Assembly (NCBI RefSeq): GCF_002831565.1
Contig: NZ_CP025096.1
Coordinates: forward strand, 2,519,027-2,583,026
Source: Spirosoma pollinicola
Lineage (GTDB): Bacteria > Bacteroidota > Bacteroidia > Cytophagales > Spirosomataceae
Direction: 5' to 3'
Length of the DNA stretch: 64,000 nucleotides
In this document: positions 25,166-35,956 of the stretch, piece after piece
Numbering within the stretch: the stretch's first letter is position 1
Layout of the letters: the number at the start of each line of letters is the position of its first letter
Program-made: the position numbers and the translations under genes
Notes under the pieces: model-generated
The model's database searches: none
The model's input: the letters and a program-made list of their open reading frames with translations, nothing else
Told to the model about the DNA's origin: nothing

Positions 25166-25795
25166 TCAGAAGGTAAATTCTTTTACCTCGGGGTCGGTTA
25201 GCAGACGTTTAATGCATTTTTCATGGTTTTGCTCGGCACCGTTAACGCGCCAGTGACCAATAATCTCAGTGCCAATACGTTGTTGCTGACTTCGGGTCGA
25301 ATGAAGATCATACTCGTCGAAAAGCTCTTCGTATTGGTCCAGCGTTTTGTTTTGAAAGGCCGTTACAATTTTATAATCGCGTGTTTGATTCAGTTTCTGA
25401 ATACGGTTGGCAAACCCCATTAACAAGAGCAACGACCCCAGAATAAAGACGAAACCAACCAGGGCGATATCGTATTGCCCTGCGCCCACACACATGCCCA
25501 GTGCCGATACGGCCCATACAGTAGCGGCCGTCGTCAGGCCTTTAATCCGGTTATCTTCCCTAAAGATAATACCTGCGCCAAGGAAACCGATACCATTTAC
25601 AATATTGGCCGCAATCCGGTCGCCAGAGCCGCCAATCCGGCCCGATACCATCGTAAACAGCGCTGAACCAACGCAAATCATAATCATGGTTCGCAGCCCC
25701 GCCGACTTGCCGTGGTATTCCCGCTCGGCGCCAATCAGGCCACCCATTACGAGCGATACACTCAGCCTGATGATATCTTCCTGCGCAAAATTCAT
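25166..25795 (-). CDS. MgtC/SapB-family membrane protein
   Basis: 209 residues. The N-terminal ~130 form the MgtC/SapB domain with four to five membrane helices and the conserved motif RLSVSLVMGGLIGAEREYHGKSAGLRTM, FTMVSGRIGGSGDRIAANIVNGIGFLGAGII and TTAATVWAVSALGMCVG. A ~70-residue cytosolic C-terminal domain follows. MgtC proteins help growth at low magnesium and inhibit the ATP synthase in Salmonella, but most chromosomal homologues have no assigned task. No Mg transporter gene is adjacent. Confidence 0.9.
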   Translation of the reverse strand: MNFAQEDIIRLSVSLVMGGLIGAEREYHGKSAGLRTMIMICVGSALFTMVSGRIGGSGDRIAANIVNGIGFLGAGIIFREDNRIKGLTTAATVWAVSALGMCVGAGQYDIALVGFVFILGSLLLLMGFANRIQKLNQTRDYKIVTAFQNKTLDQYEELFDEYDLHSTRSQQQRIGTEIIGHWRVNGAEQNHEKCIKRLLTDPEVKEFTF

Positions 25796-25945
25796 CTCGT
25801 TCGATAGCTAATACGGCAATTCATCGGGTCTCGTTGCAACACAGAATATTATTAGGTCTCGCAGCCCGTTTTAAGTAGGAGATAGAAACCATATTTTGAT
25901 TTAAACCGTTAAAATTTAGATAGAGTTTACCCTCATTAATTAAGA

Positions 25946-28900
25946 ATGACTCAGACCACGGAAACCGAACCCCGGAATCTCAACGGCGAACCGACTGGAC
26001 CGCTACGTTCGGTTGACAATCTCGACCCCAAACAGTTTATTATTATTAAAGGGGCGAAAGTACACAATCTAAAAGGAATTGATGTTGCCATTCCGCGCAA
26101 CAAACTGGTTGTTTTAACGGGCCTGTCGGGATCGGGAAAATCGTCGCTGGCATTTGACACCTTGTTTGCCGAAGGCCAGCGAATGTATGTCGAAAGCTTG
26201 AGTAGTTACGCCCGCCAGTTTTTGGGGCGTATGGAAAAGCCTGAAGTTGAGTATATTAAGGGTGTGTCGCCCGCTATCGCCATTGAGCAGAAGGTTTCGA
26301 CACGCAATCCCCGCTCGACGGTAGGAACATCCACCGAAATATACGATTACCTGAAACTGCTCTTTGGGCGGGCCGGTGTTACCTACTCACCCATTTCGGG
26401 GTATGAGGTCAAGAAAGACACGGTTACGGATGTCGTTAATTTTATGTACGGCTTCGAAGCTGAGCCGGGTGGCGCTCCACAGCGTGTCATGATTATGGCA
26501 CCGTTGCGCGTTCGGGAGGACAGAACGCTGGAATACGAACTGAACATCCTGCTTCAAAAAGGCTACACCCGTATTGTGGCCAATGGAGTGGTATTGCAGA
26601 TTGAAGATATTTTGACGAGTGAAGAAGCAAAAGGGAAGAATGAAGTCTATGATGACCAGTATTCTTCACTCTTAACGGATCACCGTACGACGGCCCGGTC
26701 TTCACTAGAAATTCTGGTTGACCGCGGCACGGTACTCTACGACGAAAAGGGCGAGCCTGATGAAGATAACCTGTACCGTTTTTCTGACTCGGTGCAAACC
26801 GCTTTTAGCGAGGGCGACGGCACTTGTCGAGTAGATGTGGTTGGTAAAGAGTCCCGCGTTTTCTCGGATAAGTTCGAGCTTGACGGTATTGTGTTCGAGG
26901 AGCCGAGCGTGAACCTGTTTACCTTCAATAATCCATACGGTGCCTGCCGCCGATGCGATGGCTTTGGTAAAGTGCTGGGCATTGATCCCGATCTGGTAAT
27001 TCCCGACAAGAACCTGTCTGTGTTTGAAGGGGCAATTGCGCCCTGGCGCAGCGAGAAGATGAGCGAGGAGTTTTTGAAACCATTGCTTAAAAACGGCATT
27101 CGCTTCGACTTCCCGATTCATCGGCCCTATAAAGACCTGACCCCTGCTGAACAAGAACTTCTCTGGAAGGGCAACACGTATTTCGACGGGATCAATGGGT
27201 TTTTTGATTTTGTCGAAAGCCAGACATTTAAGGTTCAATACCGGGTGATGCTGTCGCGTTACCGGGGCAAAACGACCTGTCCGGAGTGCCGGGGTTCCCG
27301 ACTGCGTAAAGATGCGAGCTATGTTAAAGTGGGCGGAAAATCCATCACCGATCTGGTGCTGATGCCGTTGACACAAATAACAGCGTTCTTCCGCGATCTT
27401 GAACTTCCGGCTCACCAGCAACAGATTGCCAATCGGATATTGATTGAGATTCGTAATCGACTGGATTACATGGAGCGCGTTGGTCTGGGTTACCTGACAC
27501 TCAATCGACTAACCAACACACTGTCGGGTGGAGAATATCAGCGTATTAAGCTGGCTACTTCACTTGGGTCAGCGCTGGTTGGCTCGATGTATATTCTGGA
27601 TGAACCGAGTATTGGACTTCACCCGCGCGATACACAGCGGCTGGTAAGCGTGCTGGAATCCCTGCGCGACATGGGGAATACCGTTATCGTCGTTGAGCAC
27701 GAAGAAGAGGTAATGCGGGCTGCCGACCAACTCATTGATATTGGCCCCGACGCCGGTACACTGGGTGGACACCTGGTGTTTCAGGGAACGTGGGCGGATA
27801 TTGCTAATGAAAAATGGATAGTGAACAATGAACATAATGTTCCAGATAGTGGACAATCTTCCCCAGATCATTATTCATCATCCATTAACCATTATCCATT
27901 CCAATCCCACACAATCGATTTCCTTACGGGCCGCGAAATAGTTCCGGTACCAACTTTTCGCCGGAAAGCGACAAACTTCATTGAACTGAAGGGTGCTCGT
28001 GAAAACAACCTTAAAAGTGTAGATGCACGGTTTCCGCTTAATACGCTCACCGTTGTTACGGGCGTATCGGGTTCGGGCAAAAGTACCCTGATTCGGAAAG
28101 TACTATACCCGGCCCTCATGCGGCAACGGGGTGAGGGCACCGAAGAAGCGGGCAAATTCGATGGCTTAAGTGGCTCGCTCGACCGAATTTCGTCAGTTGA
28201 AATGATCGACCAGAACCCAATTGGTAAGTCTAGTCGTTCTAACCCGGTCACCTATATCAAAGCCTACGATTATCTTCGGTCTGTCATGGCCGATCAACCC
28301 GTGTCAAAATCACGGGCCTATAAACCAAGCCATTTTTCGTTCAACGTCGACGGGGGGCGTTGCGAAGTGTGCCAGGGTGAGGGCGAAGTGAAAATCGAGA
28401 TGCAGTTTATGGCCGATATTTACCTCAAATGCGAAGGCTGTGGCGGTAAACGCTTCAAGCAGGAGGTACTGGAGGTGACGCTGCATGATAAAAATATATC
28501 CGATATTCTGGATATGACGGTCGATGAAGCCATTGTTTTCTTCCGCAAGGTTGATAACAAAATGGCCGACAAACTGCAACCGTTGCAGGATGTAGGCCTG
28601 GGCTATATTGGACTGGGGCAGTCGGCAAACACGCTATCGGGTGGCGAAGCCCAACGCGTGAAACTGGCGTCGTTCCTGGGTAAAGGGAATCCAAATAAGG
28701 GTAGTACGCTGTTTATTTTCGACGAACCAACAACTGGGCTGCACTTCCACGACATTCGAAAATTGCTCTCGGCCATCAATGCCCTCGTCGATCAGGGCGA
28801 TTCGGTAATTATTATCGAGCATAATATGGAGGTCATCAAAAACGCCGATCATATCATTGACCTTGGGCCCGAAGGTGGCGAAACGGGCGGATACATAACC

Positions 28901-28978
28901 TTTACCGGCACGCCGGAGGAGATGGTAAAACTGACCGATGGCAATTTTACCGCCCAATATCTTAAGGGAAAAGTGTAG
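25946..28978 (+). CDS. uvrA: Excinuclease ABC subunit A (UvrA)
   Basis: A 1010-residue DNA damage sensor of nucleotide excision repair, a dimeric ABC-type ATPase that loads UvrB. Seen: Walker A of half 1 ([12 protein letters not shown]) and half 2 ([11 protein letters not shown]), both ABC signatures ([14 protein letters not shown] and [14 protein letters not shown]), Walker B regions ([28 protein letters not shown]), and two zinc modules (CRRCDGFG with [15 protein letters not shown] with CEGCGGKRF). It is somewhat long: residues about 620-652, between the halves, are encoded by a repeat-derived insertion (27813-27900), low-complexity and unlike UvrA. Own terminator after the stop. Confidence 0.97.
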   Translation: MTQTTETEPRNLNGEPTGPLRSVDNLDPKQFIIIKGAKVHNLKGIDVAIPRNKLVVLTGLSGSGKSSLAFDTLFAEGQRMYVESLSSYARQFLGRMEKPEVEYIKGVSPAIAIEQKVSTRNPRSTVGTSTEIYDYLKLLFGRAGVTYSPISGYEVKKDTVTDVVNFMYGFEAEPGGAPQRVMIMAPLRVREDRTLEYELNILLQKGYTRIVANGVVLQIEDILTSEEAKGKNEVYDDQYSSLLTDHRTTARSSLEILVDRGTVLYDEKGEPDEDNLYRFSDSVQTAFSEGDGTCRVDVVGKESRVFSDKFELDGIVFEEPSVNLFTFNNPYGACRRCDGFGKVLGIDPDLVIPDKNLSVFEGAIAPWRSEKMSEEFLKPLLKNGIRFDFPIHRPYKDLTPAEQELLWKGNTYFDGINGFFDFVESQTFKVQYRVMLSRYRGKTTCPECRGSRLRKDASYVKVGGKSITDLVLMPLTQITAFFRDLELPAHQQQIANRILIEIRNRLDYMERVGLGYLTLNRLTNTLSGGEYQRIKLATSLGSALVGSMYILDEPSIGLHPRDTQRLVSVLESLRDMGNTVIVVEHEEEVMRAADQLIDIGPDAGTLGGHLVFQGTWADIANEKWIVNNEHNVPDSGQSSPDHYSSSINHYPFQSHTIDFLTGREIVPVPTFRRKATNFIELKGARENNLKSVDARFPLNTLTVVTGVSGSGKSTLIRKVLYPALMRQRGEGTEEAGKFDGLSGSLDRISSVEMIDQNPIGKSSRSNPVTYIKAYDYLRSVMADQPVSKSRAYKPSHFSFNVDGGRCEVCQGEGEVKIEMQFMADIYLKCEGCGGKRFKQEVLEVTLHDKNISDILDMTVDEAIVFFRKVDNKMADKLQPLQDVGLGYIGLGQSANTLSGGEAQRVKLASFLGKGNPNKGSTLFIFDEPTTGLHFHDIRKLLSAINALVDQGDSVIIIEHNMEVIKNADHIIDLGPEGGETGGYITFTGTPEEMVKLTDGNFTAQYLKGKV
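27813..27900 (+). repeat. Repeat-derived insertion inside uvrA
   Basis: The arms 27813-27839 and 27868-27900 carry inverted words of the AATGGATAATG type, the same words that form the gene-end palindromes at 60617-60690 and 61275-61335. The reading frame stays open through it, adding about 30 residues ([12 protein letters not shown] then SINHYPFQS) to the loop between the two ATPase halves. Confidence 0.7.
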
Positions 28979-29002
28979 CTGAATTTGAGAAATAATAGGG
29001 GA

Positions 29003-29030
29003 GGGCGGATGGCAACATCCGCCTTTTTTT
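29003..29030 (+). terminator. Terminator of uvrA
   Basis: GGCGGATG-GCAA-CATCCGCC (29004-29023) has an 8-bp stem with a GNRA loop followed by a run of seven Ts, 25 bp after the stop. Confidence 0.93.
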
Positions 29031-29130
29031 GTGCGTTACGCTCGCTTTGGCTAACTAGTCCGGCCTACATCCATTCACTAAATCAAACTTTCCTGTATTT
29101 TCGCATATATTTATATATCCACAGTATTAA

Positions 29131-31509
29131 ATGTTTAGGGTTATTAAGTGGGCTTTTCTGTTTGTTGTTTGGCCGTTCTTTGCGTTAGCACAACTTCAAC
29201 TTTCACATCCAATGCCACGCCTGGTGGTGCAGCGCGGGGCCGATGGCAATGGTCGCCTGTATTTGTCGGGGCGGTTTACAGGGGTTGTCGATAAGGTGGA
29301 GGCTCAACTGACGCCTGTTGCTGCCGGCCAGGGCGTTGCCACAGTCTGGCAAACAGTACAGGCCAATCCAACCAATCAACTTTTTCTGGGATACATCACG
29401 GGTGCCGGTGGCTGGTATGTGCTCACGGTGCGTACGCTCGTGGGCAGTACAGTTATAGAACAGGCAAGCGTTCAGCCGGTTGGCATTGGCGAGGTGTTCA
29501 TTACGGCGGGCCAGTCCAATTCGCGCGGGCTGGGCATTGGCGACAACGACCTGGGTACACGTACCGACCGCGTAAATGCAATTGACTCCATCAACCATTA
29601 CTATCCGGCTCCTCCCGCAGCCCCTGCTCTTTTATCATCCGGCGACCCATCGCCAGTGCCGGTATTCAAGGCCCTCACGGCTGGCCGTCGTGTGTTTCCA
29701 ATGGCAGAGAGTTCATGGGGGTGGGGCGAATTGGGCGACTATATCGTTAATCGCTACAATGTGCCGGTCGCTTTTTTTGTGGCGGGTTGGGATGGGTCCA
29801 CAATTGATAACTGGCAAAAAACCGCCAACGGAATTCCAGCCTGCAATGCCTATAACTGCGTAGCCAACTGGGAGAATCTTCAGCCTTATACGAACCTGAA
29901 AAATGTCCTGCAATACTATGGTTCCGTGTCGGGTGTTCGGTCTATCCTCTGGCATCAGGGCGAAGCGGAGGGCGATGTAGCCCGTGAGGCTATTCCAACC
30001 TACGCCGATCGTTTGCGGGACATTATTCAAAAGACCCGCCAGGACTTTGGTGGACGTAATGTACCCTGGATGCTGGCTCGTGCGTCGTTCAATGGGCAAA
30101 AAACAACACCTGAAGTCGTTACGCAACAGGAAAATGTAATTGCCACATCGGGCTTTAATGTGTTTCAGGGGCCTTATAATGACACAATTCAGAACCGGAA
30201 TGCGGGCAGCATCGACGTACACTTTCGCAACGTAGAACGCCCAACTACCGACCCGCAATATTACCTCAATACGACCTCCGTTCCAGTCAATATGGGGCTG
30301 TCGCGTTTTGCCCGAAACTGGAACAATAGCATGACGAATGCTTTTTTTCAGAATGCGAAACCCGTTACACCGATTCAGTTTGCCGTAACGGGCAATCTGG
30401 CTACCTACGTATTGCCCGGTGCTACCTTGCCAGTCTCGTTCAGCACGCTCGGTACGTTTAACAGCGGCAATATCTGGCAGGTGCAATTGCTCGATTCATT
30501 GGGGCAATACAAAAGTGTTTTGGGGAGTGGCACCACCAGCCCCATCTCGGTAACCCTGCCGGCTGCTCTGCAAAGTGGTCGCTATCAGGTTCGGGTAGTG
30601 GCTTCATCGCCGGCTATGCCTGCTGTACCGTCAAATCTGTTCCAGATCACCCAGCAAGCCGACCTAAGTTTGGCAATGGGTATCAATCTGCGAACACCTT
30701 CACTGAACACTCCCGTAACGATTAGCCTGTTTGTTCGTAATGCCGGGCCGGGGGGCGCAAAAGGGGTGGTTGTCAGAAATCGTCTGCCCAATAATCTGGA
30801 ATTTGTTTCATCAACAGATCTTGTTGTAAATGAAGGTGTATTGACCAGTGTACCCATTGATATTAATCCCGGTGCTACGCAAATACTGCGCTTTATGGCC
30901 CGACCAACAGCTTCCGGCACCTACCAGAACGCAGCTGAAATAGCGCAGGCGGCTACAATTGACCTTGACAGCCAACCTAATTCCGGTACGGGCGATGGTC
31001 AGGATGATGCGGCTCAACTGGATTTTCGGACGAGTCAGGGCAGTGCGGCTGTATTCACATCACCCAATCCGAATCAGGTCCCGCTGCCAGCTGTTAGTAG
31101 TAATCAACCTGCGCCTAACTCAGCCAAGGCCGATGTTAGCCTTAGCATGTCGGTAAATACGCGTACCCCCGGCGTAGGTGATACACTTTTATATACCCTT
31201 ACGATTACCAATCAGGGCGGTTTGGCAGCAACAGGTCTGAGTATTGCGGCTTATTTACCCGCCAGCCAAACCTTTGTGCCGGGAAATGATTTTGCTCTAT
31301 CCGGCGGAGTATTGGTTGGTGGGGTGAGTAGTTTGGCCGCAGGCGCCCGTGTCTCATTACAGTTTAAAGCCCGCGCTTCTACCAGTGGGCAAGGTGTCTG
31401 CACGGCTCAGGTGCAGGCGGCTTCCGTTCCCGATCCTGACTCTGTTCCCGGCAACGGAACGACCAACGGAGAGGATGATACGGCGCAGATAGACGTCCGT
31501 GTGCGCTAA
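29131..31509 (+). CDS. Secreted SASA-family carbohydrate esterase with two DUF11 repeats
   Basis: 792 residues. Signal peptide about 1-20, an N-terminal beta region, then a sialate-O-acetylesterase-type (SASA) SGNH domain: VFITAGQSNSRGLG (Ser block), FFVAGWDGSTI, SILWHQGEAEGD (His block). From about residue 410 come Ig-like beta regions and two DUF11 conserved-repeat domains (ADLSLAMGINLRTPSLNTPV and ADVSLSMSVNTRTPGVGDTL), each ending in a DSQPNSGTGDGQDD or DSVPGNGTTNGEDD acidic motif. SASA enzymes remove acetyl groups from sugars; DUF11 modules are cell-surface adhesive or structural. No type IX sorting domain is obvious. Lone gene after uvrA; the acetyl-glycan theme recalls the locus at 18-24 kb, but a link is inference. 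Confidence 0.82.
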   Translation: MFRVIKWAFLFVVWPFFALAQLQLSHPMPRLVVQRGADGNGRLYLSGRFTGVVDKVEAQLTPVAAGQGVATVWQTVQANPTNQLFLGYITGAGGWYVLTVRTLVGSTVIEQASVQPVGIGEVFITAGQSNSRGLGIGDNDLGTRTDRVNAIDSINHYYPAPPAAPALLSSGDPSPVPVFKALTAGRRVFPMAESSWGWGELGDYIVNRYNVPVAFFVAGWDGSTIDNWQKTANGIPACNAYNCVANWENLQPYTNLKNVLQYYGSVSGVRSILWHQGEAEGDVAREAIPTYADRLRDIIQKTRQDFGGRNVPWMLARASFNGQKTTPEVVTQQENVIATSGFNVFQGPYNDTIQNRNAGSIDVHFRNVERPTTDPQYYLNTTSVPVNMGLSRFARNWNNSMTNAFFQNAKPVTPIQFAVTGNLATYVLPGATLPVSFSTLGTFNSGNIWQVQLLDSLGQYKSVLGSGTTSPISVTLPAALQSGRYQVRVVASSPAMPAVPSNLFQITQQADLSLAMGINLRTPSLNTPVTISLFVRNAGPGGAKGVVVRNRLPNNLEFVSSTDLVVNEGVLTSVPIDINPGATQILRFMARPTASGTYQNAAEIAQAATIDLDSQPNSGTGDGQDDAAQLDFRTSQGSAAVFTSPNPNQVPLPAVSSNQPAPNSAKADVSLSMSVNTRTPGVGDTLLYTLTITNQGGLAATGLSIAAYLPASQTFVPGNDFALSGGVLVGGVSSLAAGARVSLQFKARASTSGQGVCTAQVQAASVPDPDSVPGNGTTNGEDDTAQIDVRVR

Positions 31510-31648
31510 GGTAGTCATTGGTTACTTCTTCATAATGAACAGATTATGTTGAATCTTCGTTAAAATAACAGCAACCTGAAAATTTAATAGTTACAAAAAT
31601 CAATGTTCCTGCTTTTGGTAGCAGGCAACATCTTTATGTCTACGCTTT

Positions 31649-34438
31649 ATGAAAATCAGGTGGGTTCTTTTGGGTGCAGTAGGTATCGGGGTCGCCTTGA
31701 TGCTTTCGTCGTTTCTCGGTTTTTTTGAGAAGCGGGTGGACTACAACACCCAAATCAAACCGTTGCTGAACAAGAACTGCATTGTTTGCCACGGTGGCGT
31801 CAAGAAGGCAGCCAACTTTTCGCTGTTGTTCAAACAGGAGGCTCTGGCACCGGCTAAATCCGGCAAATTTGCCATTATTCCCGGCGATGCAGATGGCAGC
31901 GAAATGATTCGGCGGCTTACGCTGACGGACCCCGACGAGCGAATGCCGCTGAATCATCCGGCCCTGAAACCCGAAGAAATTGATCTATTGCGTAAGTGGA
32001 TTGACCAGGGTGCCGAGTGGGGTGACCATTGGGCTTACCAGACTGTCCAGAAACCCGATGTTCCCGAAATTGGTACGTTCTGGAGCCGATTAGGTATCGC
32101 TGAAAATGACGAAACGAACTGGGCCAAAAATGAAATTGACCATTTTGTCATTGATAAACTTAAGCAGGAAAGTCCGGCCTCGGCACAAATGAAACCTTCG
32201 CCCGAGGCAGATCGTGCTACCCTGATTCGGCGGGTGTCGCTTGATTTGACGGGTTTACCTCCGACAGAAAAGGACGTGGCCGCTTTTATGGCCGATAAAT
32301 CGTCCAATGCCTACGAGAAAGTTGTTGACCGGCTGCTGAAATCTCCTGCTTATGGTGAACGCTGGACGGGTATGTGGCTCGACCTAGCCCGTTATGCCGA
32401 TACGAAAGGTTACGAGCGTGACCCCGGCCGGAAAATCTGGCGCTATCGAGATTGGCTGATTAAGGCGTTTAACGACGATAAACCCTTCGATCAGTTCGCT
32501 GTTGAGCAACTGGCGGGCGATTTGTTGCCAACACCCACCGACGATCAACTCATTGCAACGGGTTTCCACCGCAATACAATGACCAACGATGAAGGCGGGA
32601 CGCAGGACGAAGAATTCAGAACGGCGGCTGTTATTGATCGTGTCAACACAACCTGGGACGTGTTTCAGGGAACGACCTTCGCCTGTATCCAGTGCCATAG
32701 CCACCCCTACGACCCATTTTTGCACGACGAATATTACAAATACCTCGCCTTTTTCAACAACTCCCGCGACGAAGATGTAACGAGCGATACGCCAACGCTT
32801 CGATTCTATAAAGCTGAAGATTCGCTCAAACTCGTTGATCTGCAGCACTACATTGCCGGTACGGTAAAGGACTCAAAGCAAGCGCAAGCATACACGAATC
32901 AGGTTACGCACTTACTCCGCACGGTTGAACCCAAAATCAACTCACACGACTTCGATCAATACGTCAATGCGTCGCTTCTGGATGCCAAATACTTTGGTTT
33001 TCAGGATAAAGGGGGGTGCCGTATTAAAGATGTGACCCTGACCGGACGCCCGCGCTTGTTAATGAAGTGGGGCACCAAGGCGACCAATGCACTAGTTACC
33101 GTTCGCCAGGACAAAGCGGATGGCCCCATTCTGGCGCAAATTCCTACACCAAAACCCGGCAAAGACACGGTTCAGATGATTCCGTTGCCACCAATTCAGG
33201 GGCGGCACAGCCTGTATCTATCGCTGAATAGCCTGGAAAAACCGAAAGATTGGGTTCAGATAAAATGGGTTGCCTTTACCCCCGTTTTGCCGGGTCAACC
33301 GCAAAATGCTATCGGCGAAAAAGACAAAATGCTGTTGGATCTTCTCAATGCCGATGTTGACCAAACACCCATCATGCTCGATGGTTCTGGCGATCTGGCA
33401 CGGGAAACACACGTTTTCGAGCGGGGGAACTGGATGGTGAAAGGCAAACGTGTGACGCCCGATGTGCCTAAATCCTTTCCTGCCATGAATCCGAGTCTAC
33501 CCAAAAATCGGCTGGGCTTAGCCCGTTGGATGGTTAGCCGGGAGCAGCCGCTAACGGCTCGCGTAGCCGTAAACCGGTTCTGGGAGCAGTTATTTGGTAC
33601 TGGCATTGTCGAAACGGTAGAGGATATGGGAACACAGGGAATTCAACCAACCCACCGCGAGTTGCTGGATTATCTGGCCGTTGAGTTTATGGAAACCGAT
33701 CACTGGAGCGTCAAAAAACTCCTGAAACGACTGGTTATGTCGGCCACTTATCGTCAGCAATCAAACGCAACACCGGCTATGCTGGCCCAGGACCCTTTCA
33801 ATAGACTACTGGCGCGGGGGCCACGCGTCCGCTTATCATCTGAAGCCGTTCACGATCAGGCGCTGGCCGTAAGTGGTTTACTGAGTCAAAAAATGTATGG
33901 TCCCAGTGTGATGCCCGTTCAGCCCGATGGCATCTGGCAATCACCCTACGATGGCGAATCGTGGAAACAAAGCACCGGCGAAGACCTGAACCGACGGGCC
34001 TTGTACACTTACTGGAAACGTACCGCACCCTATCCGTCGATGGTTACGTTCGACAGCCCCAGCCGGGAGTTTTGCCAGCTACGCCGACTCCGGACCAACA
34101 CGCCCTTACAGGCATTAGTGACGCTGAACGACCCGGTTTATGTAGAAGCCGCCCGAAAACTGGCCGAATACATGCAAGGTCACGGTAAATCGCCGGAGGG
34201 GCAAATTCAGGCTGGTTTCCGGCGGGTCATGTTACGCGACTTACCCCCGAAAAAATTGGCTGTACTGGCTCGTCTTTATCGAAATACCGAACAGTATTAC
34301 CAGCAAAAACCGGGTGAGGCCGAGAATTTGCTGGATCGTCCGGGCGTAAACTGTTCCACCATTTCACCTCAGCTAGCGGCCCTGACAGTAACGGCGAATA
34401 CGATGCTGAACCTGGATGAGGTGATCACGAAGGAATAG
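31649..34438 (+). CDS. DUF1549/DUF1553 cytochrome-c-type protein (PSCyt1-PSCyt2-PSD1)
   Basis: 929 residues: membrane anchor/signal at 1-25, a short PSCyt1-type haem-c binding region with CIVCHGG (Cys-x-x-Cys-His), DUF1549 (PSCyt2) with RVSLDLTGLPPTEKDV, RWTGMWLDLARYADTKGYERD and a second CIQCHSHPYDPF, then DUF1553 (PSD1) with RVAVNRFWEQLFGTGIVETVEDMG and RRLRTNTPLQALVTLNDP. This architecture is abundant in Planctomycetes and found in Bacteroidetes; reported roles involve extracytoplasmic polysaccharide or sulfated-glycan breakdown, but the reaction is unproven. The DUF1501 gene follows 15 bp later, the standard partner. Confidence 0.88.
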   Translation: MKIRWVLLGAVGIGVALMLSSFLGFFEKRVDYNTQIKPLLNKNCIVCHGGVKKAANFSLLFKQEALAPAKSGKFAIIPGDADGSEMIRRLTLTDPDERMPLNHPALKPEEIDLLRKWIDQGAEWGDHWAYQTVQKPDVPEIGTFWSRLGIAENDETNWAKNEIDHFVIDKLKQESPASAQMKPSPEADRATLIRRVSLDLTGLPPTEKDVAAFMADKSSNAYEKVVDRLLKSPAYGERWTGMWLDLARYADTKGYERDPGRKIWRYRDWLIKAFNDDKPFDQFAVEQLAGDLLPTPTDDQLIATGFHRNTMTNDEGGTQDEEFRTAAVIDRVNTTWDVFQGTTFACIQCHSHPYDPFLHDEYYKYLAFFNNSRDEDVTSDTPTLRFYKAEDSLKLVDLQHYIAGTVKDSKQAQAYTNQVTHLLRTVEPKINSHDFDQYVNASLLDAKYFGFQDKGGCRIKDVTLTGRPRLLMKWGTKATNALVTVRQDKADGPILAQIPTPKPGKDTVQMIPLPPIQGRHSLYLSLNSLEKPKDWVQIKWVAFTPVLPGQPQNAIGEKDKMLLDLLNADVDQTPIMLDGSGDLARETHVFERGNWMVKGKRVTPDVPKSFPAMNPSLPKNRLGLARWMVSREQPLTARVAVNRFWEQLFGTGIVETVEDMGTQGIQPTHRELLDYLAVEFMETDHWSVKKLLKRLVMSATYRQQSNATPAMLAQDPFNRLLARGPRVRLSSEAVHDQALAVSGLLSQKMYGPSVMPVQPDGIWQSPYDGESWKQSTGEDLNRRALYTYWKRTAPYPSMVTFDSPSREFCQLRRLRTNTPLQALVTLNDPVYVEAARKLAEYMQGHGKSPEGQIQAGFRRVMLRDLPPKKLAVLARLYRNTEQYYQQKPGEAENLLDRPGVNCSTISPQLAALTVTANTMLNLDEVITKE

Positions 34439-34453
34439 AGCAACAGCAACACT

Positions 34454-35956
34454 ATGAACAAACTCCTTAAAGAACTCCAGCAGGCGGCTGCCGAACGCGA
34501 AACCCGGCGGCATTTTCTGCACACCTGCTCAACGGGCCTTGGTGCTATGGCACTTAGCTCTGTGCTGGGAAGCTGTGGCTTCTTCGGGAAAGATAGCCCG
34601 CAGGATAATACCGTTGGGTCAGCCTTGCCATCAGGCGAGCCTACCGCCCCACACCCGTCGCAGTATTTACCGAAGGCCAAACGAATCATTTATATCCACA
34701 TGGCTGGTTCGCCGAGTCAGTTGGAGTTGTTCGATTACAAGCCCGAACTGGCGAAGTACAACGGGAAAGACTGTCCGCAGGCCTTGCTTGAAGGGAAGAA
34801 ATTTGCCTTTATTCGGGGAGTGCCCAAAATGCTGGGGCCACAGGGGAAATTTGCGCAACATGGCCAGTCGGGGGCGTGGGTGTCCGACTATTTGCCTCAT
34901 TTACAGGGCGTGGTGGATGATATTTCGTTCCTCAAAGCGATGCACACCGATCAGTTCAACCATGCGCCCGCGCAGTTGCTCATGCATACGGGCAGCGCTC
35001 GCCTGGGCCGACCCAGTATGGGCTCGTGGGTGACGTATGGCCTAGGTACTGAAAATGATAACCTGCCGGGATATATTGTGCTGGCGTCAGGCGGCAAACA
35101 GCCCGACGCAGGCAAGTCTGTTTGGGGAAGTGGCTTCCTGCCAACGGTCTATCAGGGCGTTCAATGCCGAACCGACGGCGACCCCGTCCTTTTCGCGTCC
35201 GATCCCCTGGGCATGAGCCGCGACGTTCGTAAACAAACCATCGACGCCATTAGCGAGATCAATCAGCAGCAATACGACGACGTAAAAGACCCCGAAATCC
35301 TGACGCGTATTGCTCAGTACGAACTGGCGTTCAGAATGCAGATGTCCGTGCCCGACGCGATGGCTATCAAGAGCGAGCCGCAATATATCTTGGACAGCTA
35401 CGGTGTTGACCCAAATAAAGGCTCGTTTGCCCGAAACTGCCTGCTCGCCCGCCGGTTGGTTGAACGGGGAGTACGTTTTGTGCAACTGTTCGATTGGGGG
35501 TGGGATACGCACGGTACCAGTTCCGATGGGTCCATTGACATTGGTCTGAAAAAGAAATGCAAAGAGTCCGATCAGGCCGTAGCTGCTTTGCTGAACGATT
35601 TAAAACAGCGCGGATTGCTGGATGACACTCTCGTAGTTTGGGGCGGTGAATTTGGCCGGACACCCATGCAGGAGAACCGGGATGGCCAAACGCTGCCGTT
35701 TATGGGGCGCGACCATCACCTCGAAGCATTTACCGTCTGGATGGCGGGTGGTGGTGTTAAAAAAGGCTTTTTGTTCGGCGAAACCGACGATATTGGCTAT
35801 TACGGCGTGAAAGACAAAGTCCATATTCACGACCTTCAAGCTACCATTCTGCACCTGCTTGGATTTGACCACACAAAGCTGACGTATCAGTTTCAGGGGC
35901 GACCGTTCAGGCTAACCGATGTGGCCGGAAAGATTGTAAAACCGGTTCTGGCGTAA
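34454..35956 (+). CDS. DUF1501 (alkaline-phosphatase/sulfatase superfamily) protein
   Basis: 500 residues. The N-terminus carries a Tat-like signal RETRRHFLHTCSTGLGAMALSS, then the DUF1501 domain, a member of the alkaline phosphatase/sulfatase superfamily: YIHMAGSPSQLELFDYKPEL, FNHAPAQLLMHTGSA, GRPSMGSWVTYGLG, FVQLFDWGWDTHG with the metal-binding Asp/His, VVWGGEFGRTP and GRDHH. The family partners with DUF1553 proteins, as here. The enzyme is exported folded (Tat) and probably binds metals in the periplasm. Substrate unknown. Confidence 0.9.
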   Translation: MNKLLKELQQAAAERETRRHFLHTCSTGLGAMALSSVLGSCGFFGKDSPQDNTVGSALPSGEPTAPHPSQYLPKAKRIIYIHMAGSPSQLELFDYKPELAKYNGKDCPQALLEGKKFAFIRGVPKMLGPQGKFAQHGQSGAWVSDYLPHLQGVVDDISFLKAMHTDQFNHAPAQLLMHTGSARLGRPSMGSWVTYGLGTENDNLPGYIVLASGGKQPDAGKSVWGSGFLPTVYQGVQCRTDGDPVLFASDPLGMSRDVRKQTIDAISEINQQQYDDVKDPEILTRIAQYELAFRMQMSVPDAMAIKSEPQYILDSYGVDPNKGSFARNCLLARRLVERGVRFVQLFDWGWDTHGTSSDGSIDIGLKKKCKESDQAVAALLNDLKQRGLLDDTLVVWGGEFGRTPMQENRDGQTLPFMGRDHHLEAFTVWMAGGGVKKGFLFGETDDIGYYGVKDKVHIHDLQATILHLLGFDHTKLTYQFQGRPFRLTDVAGKIVKPVLA

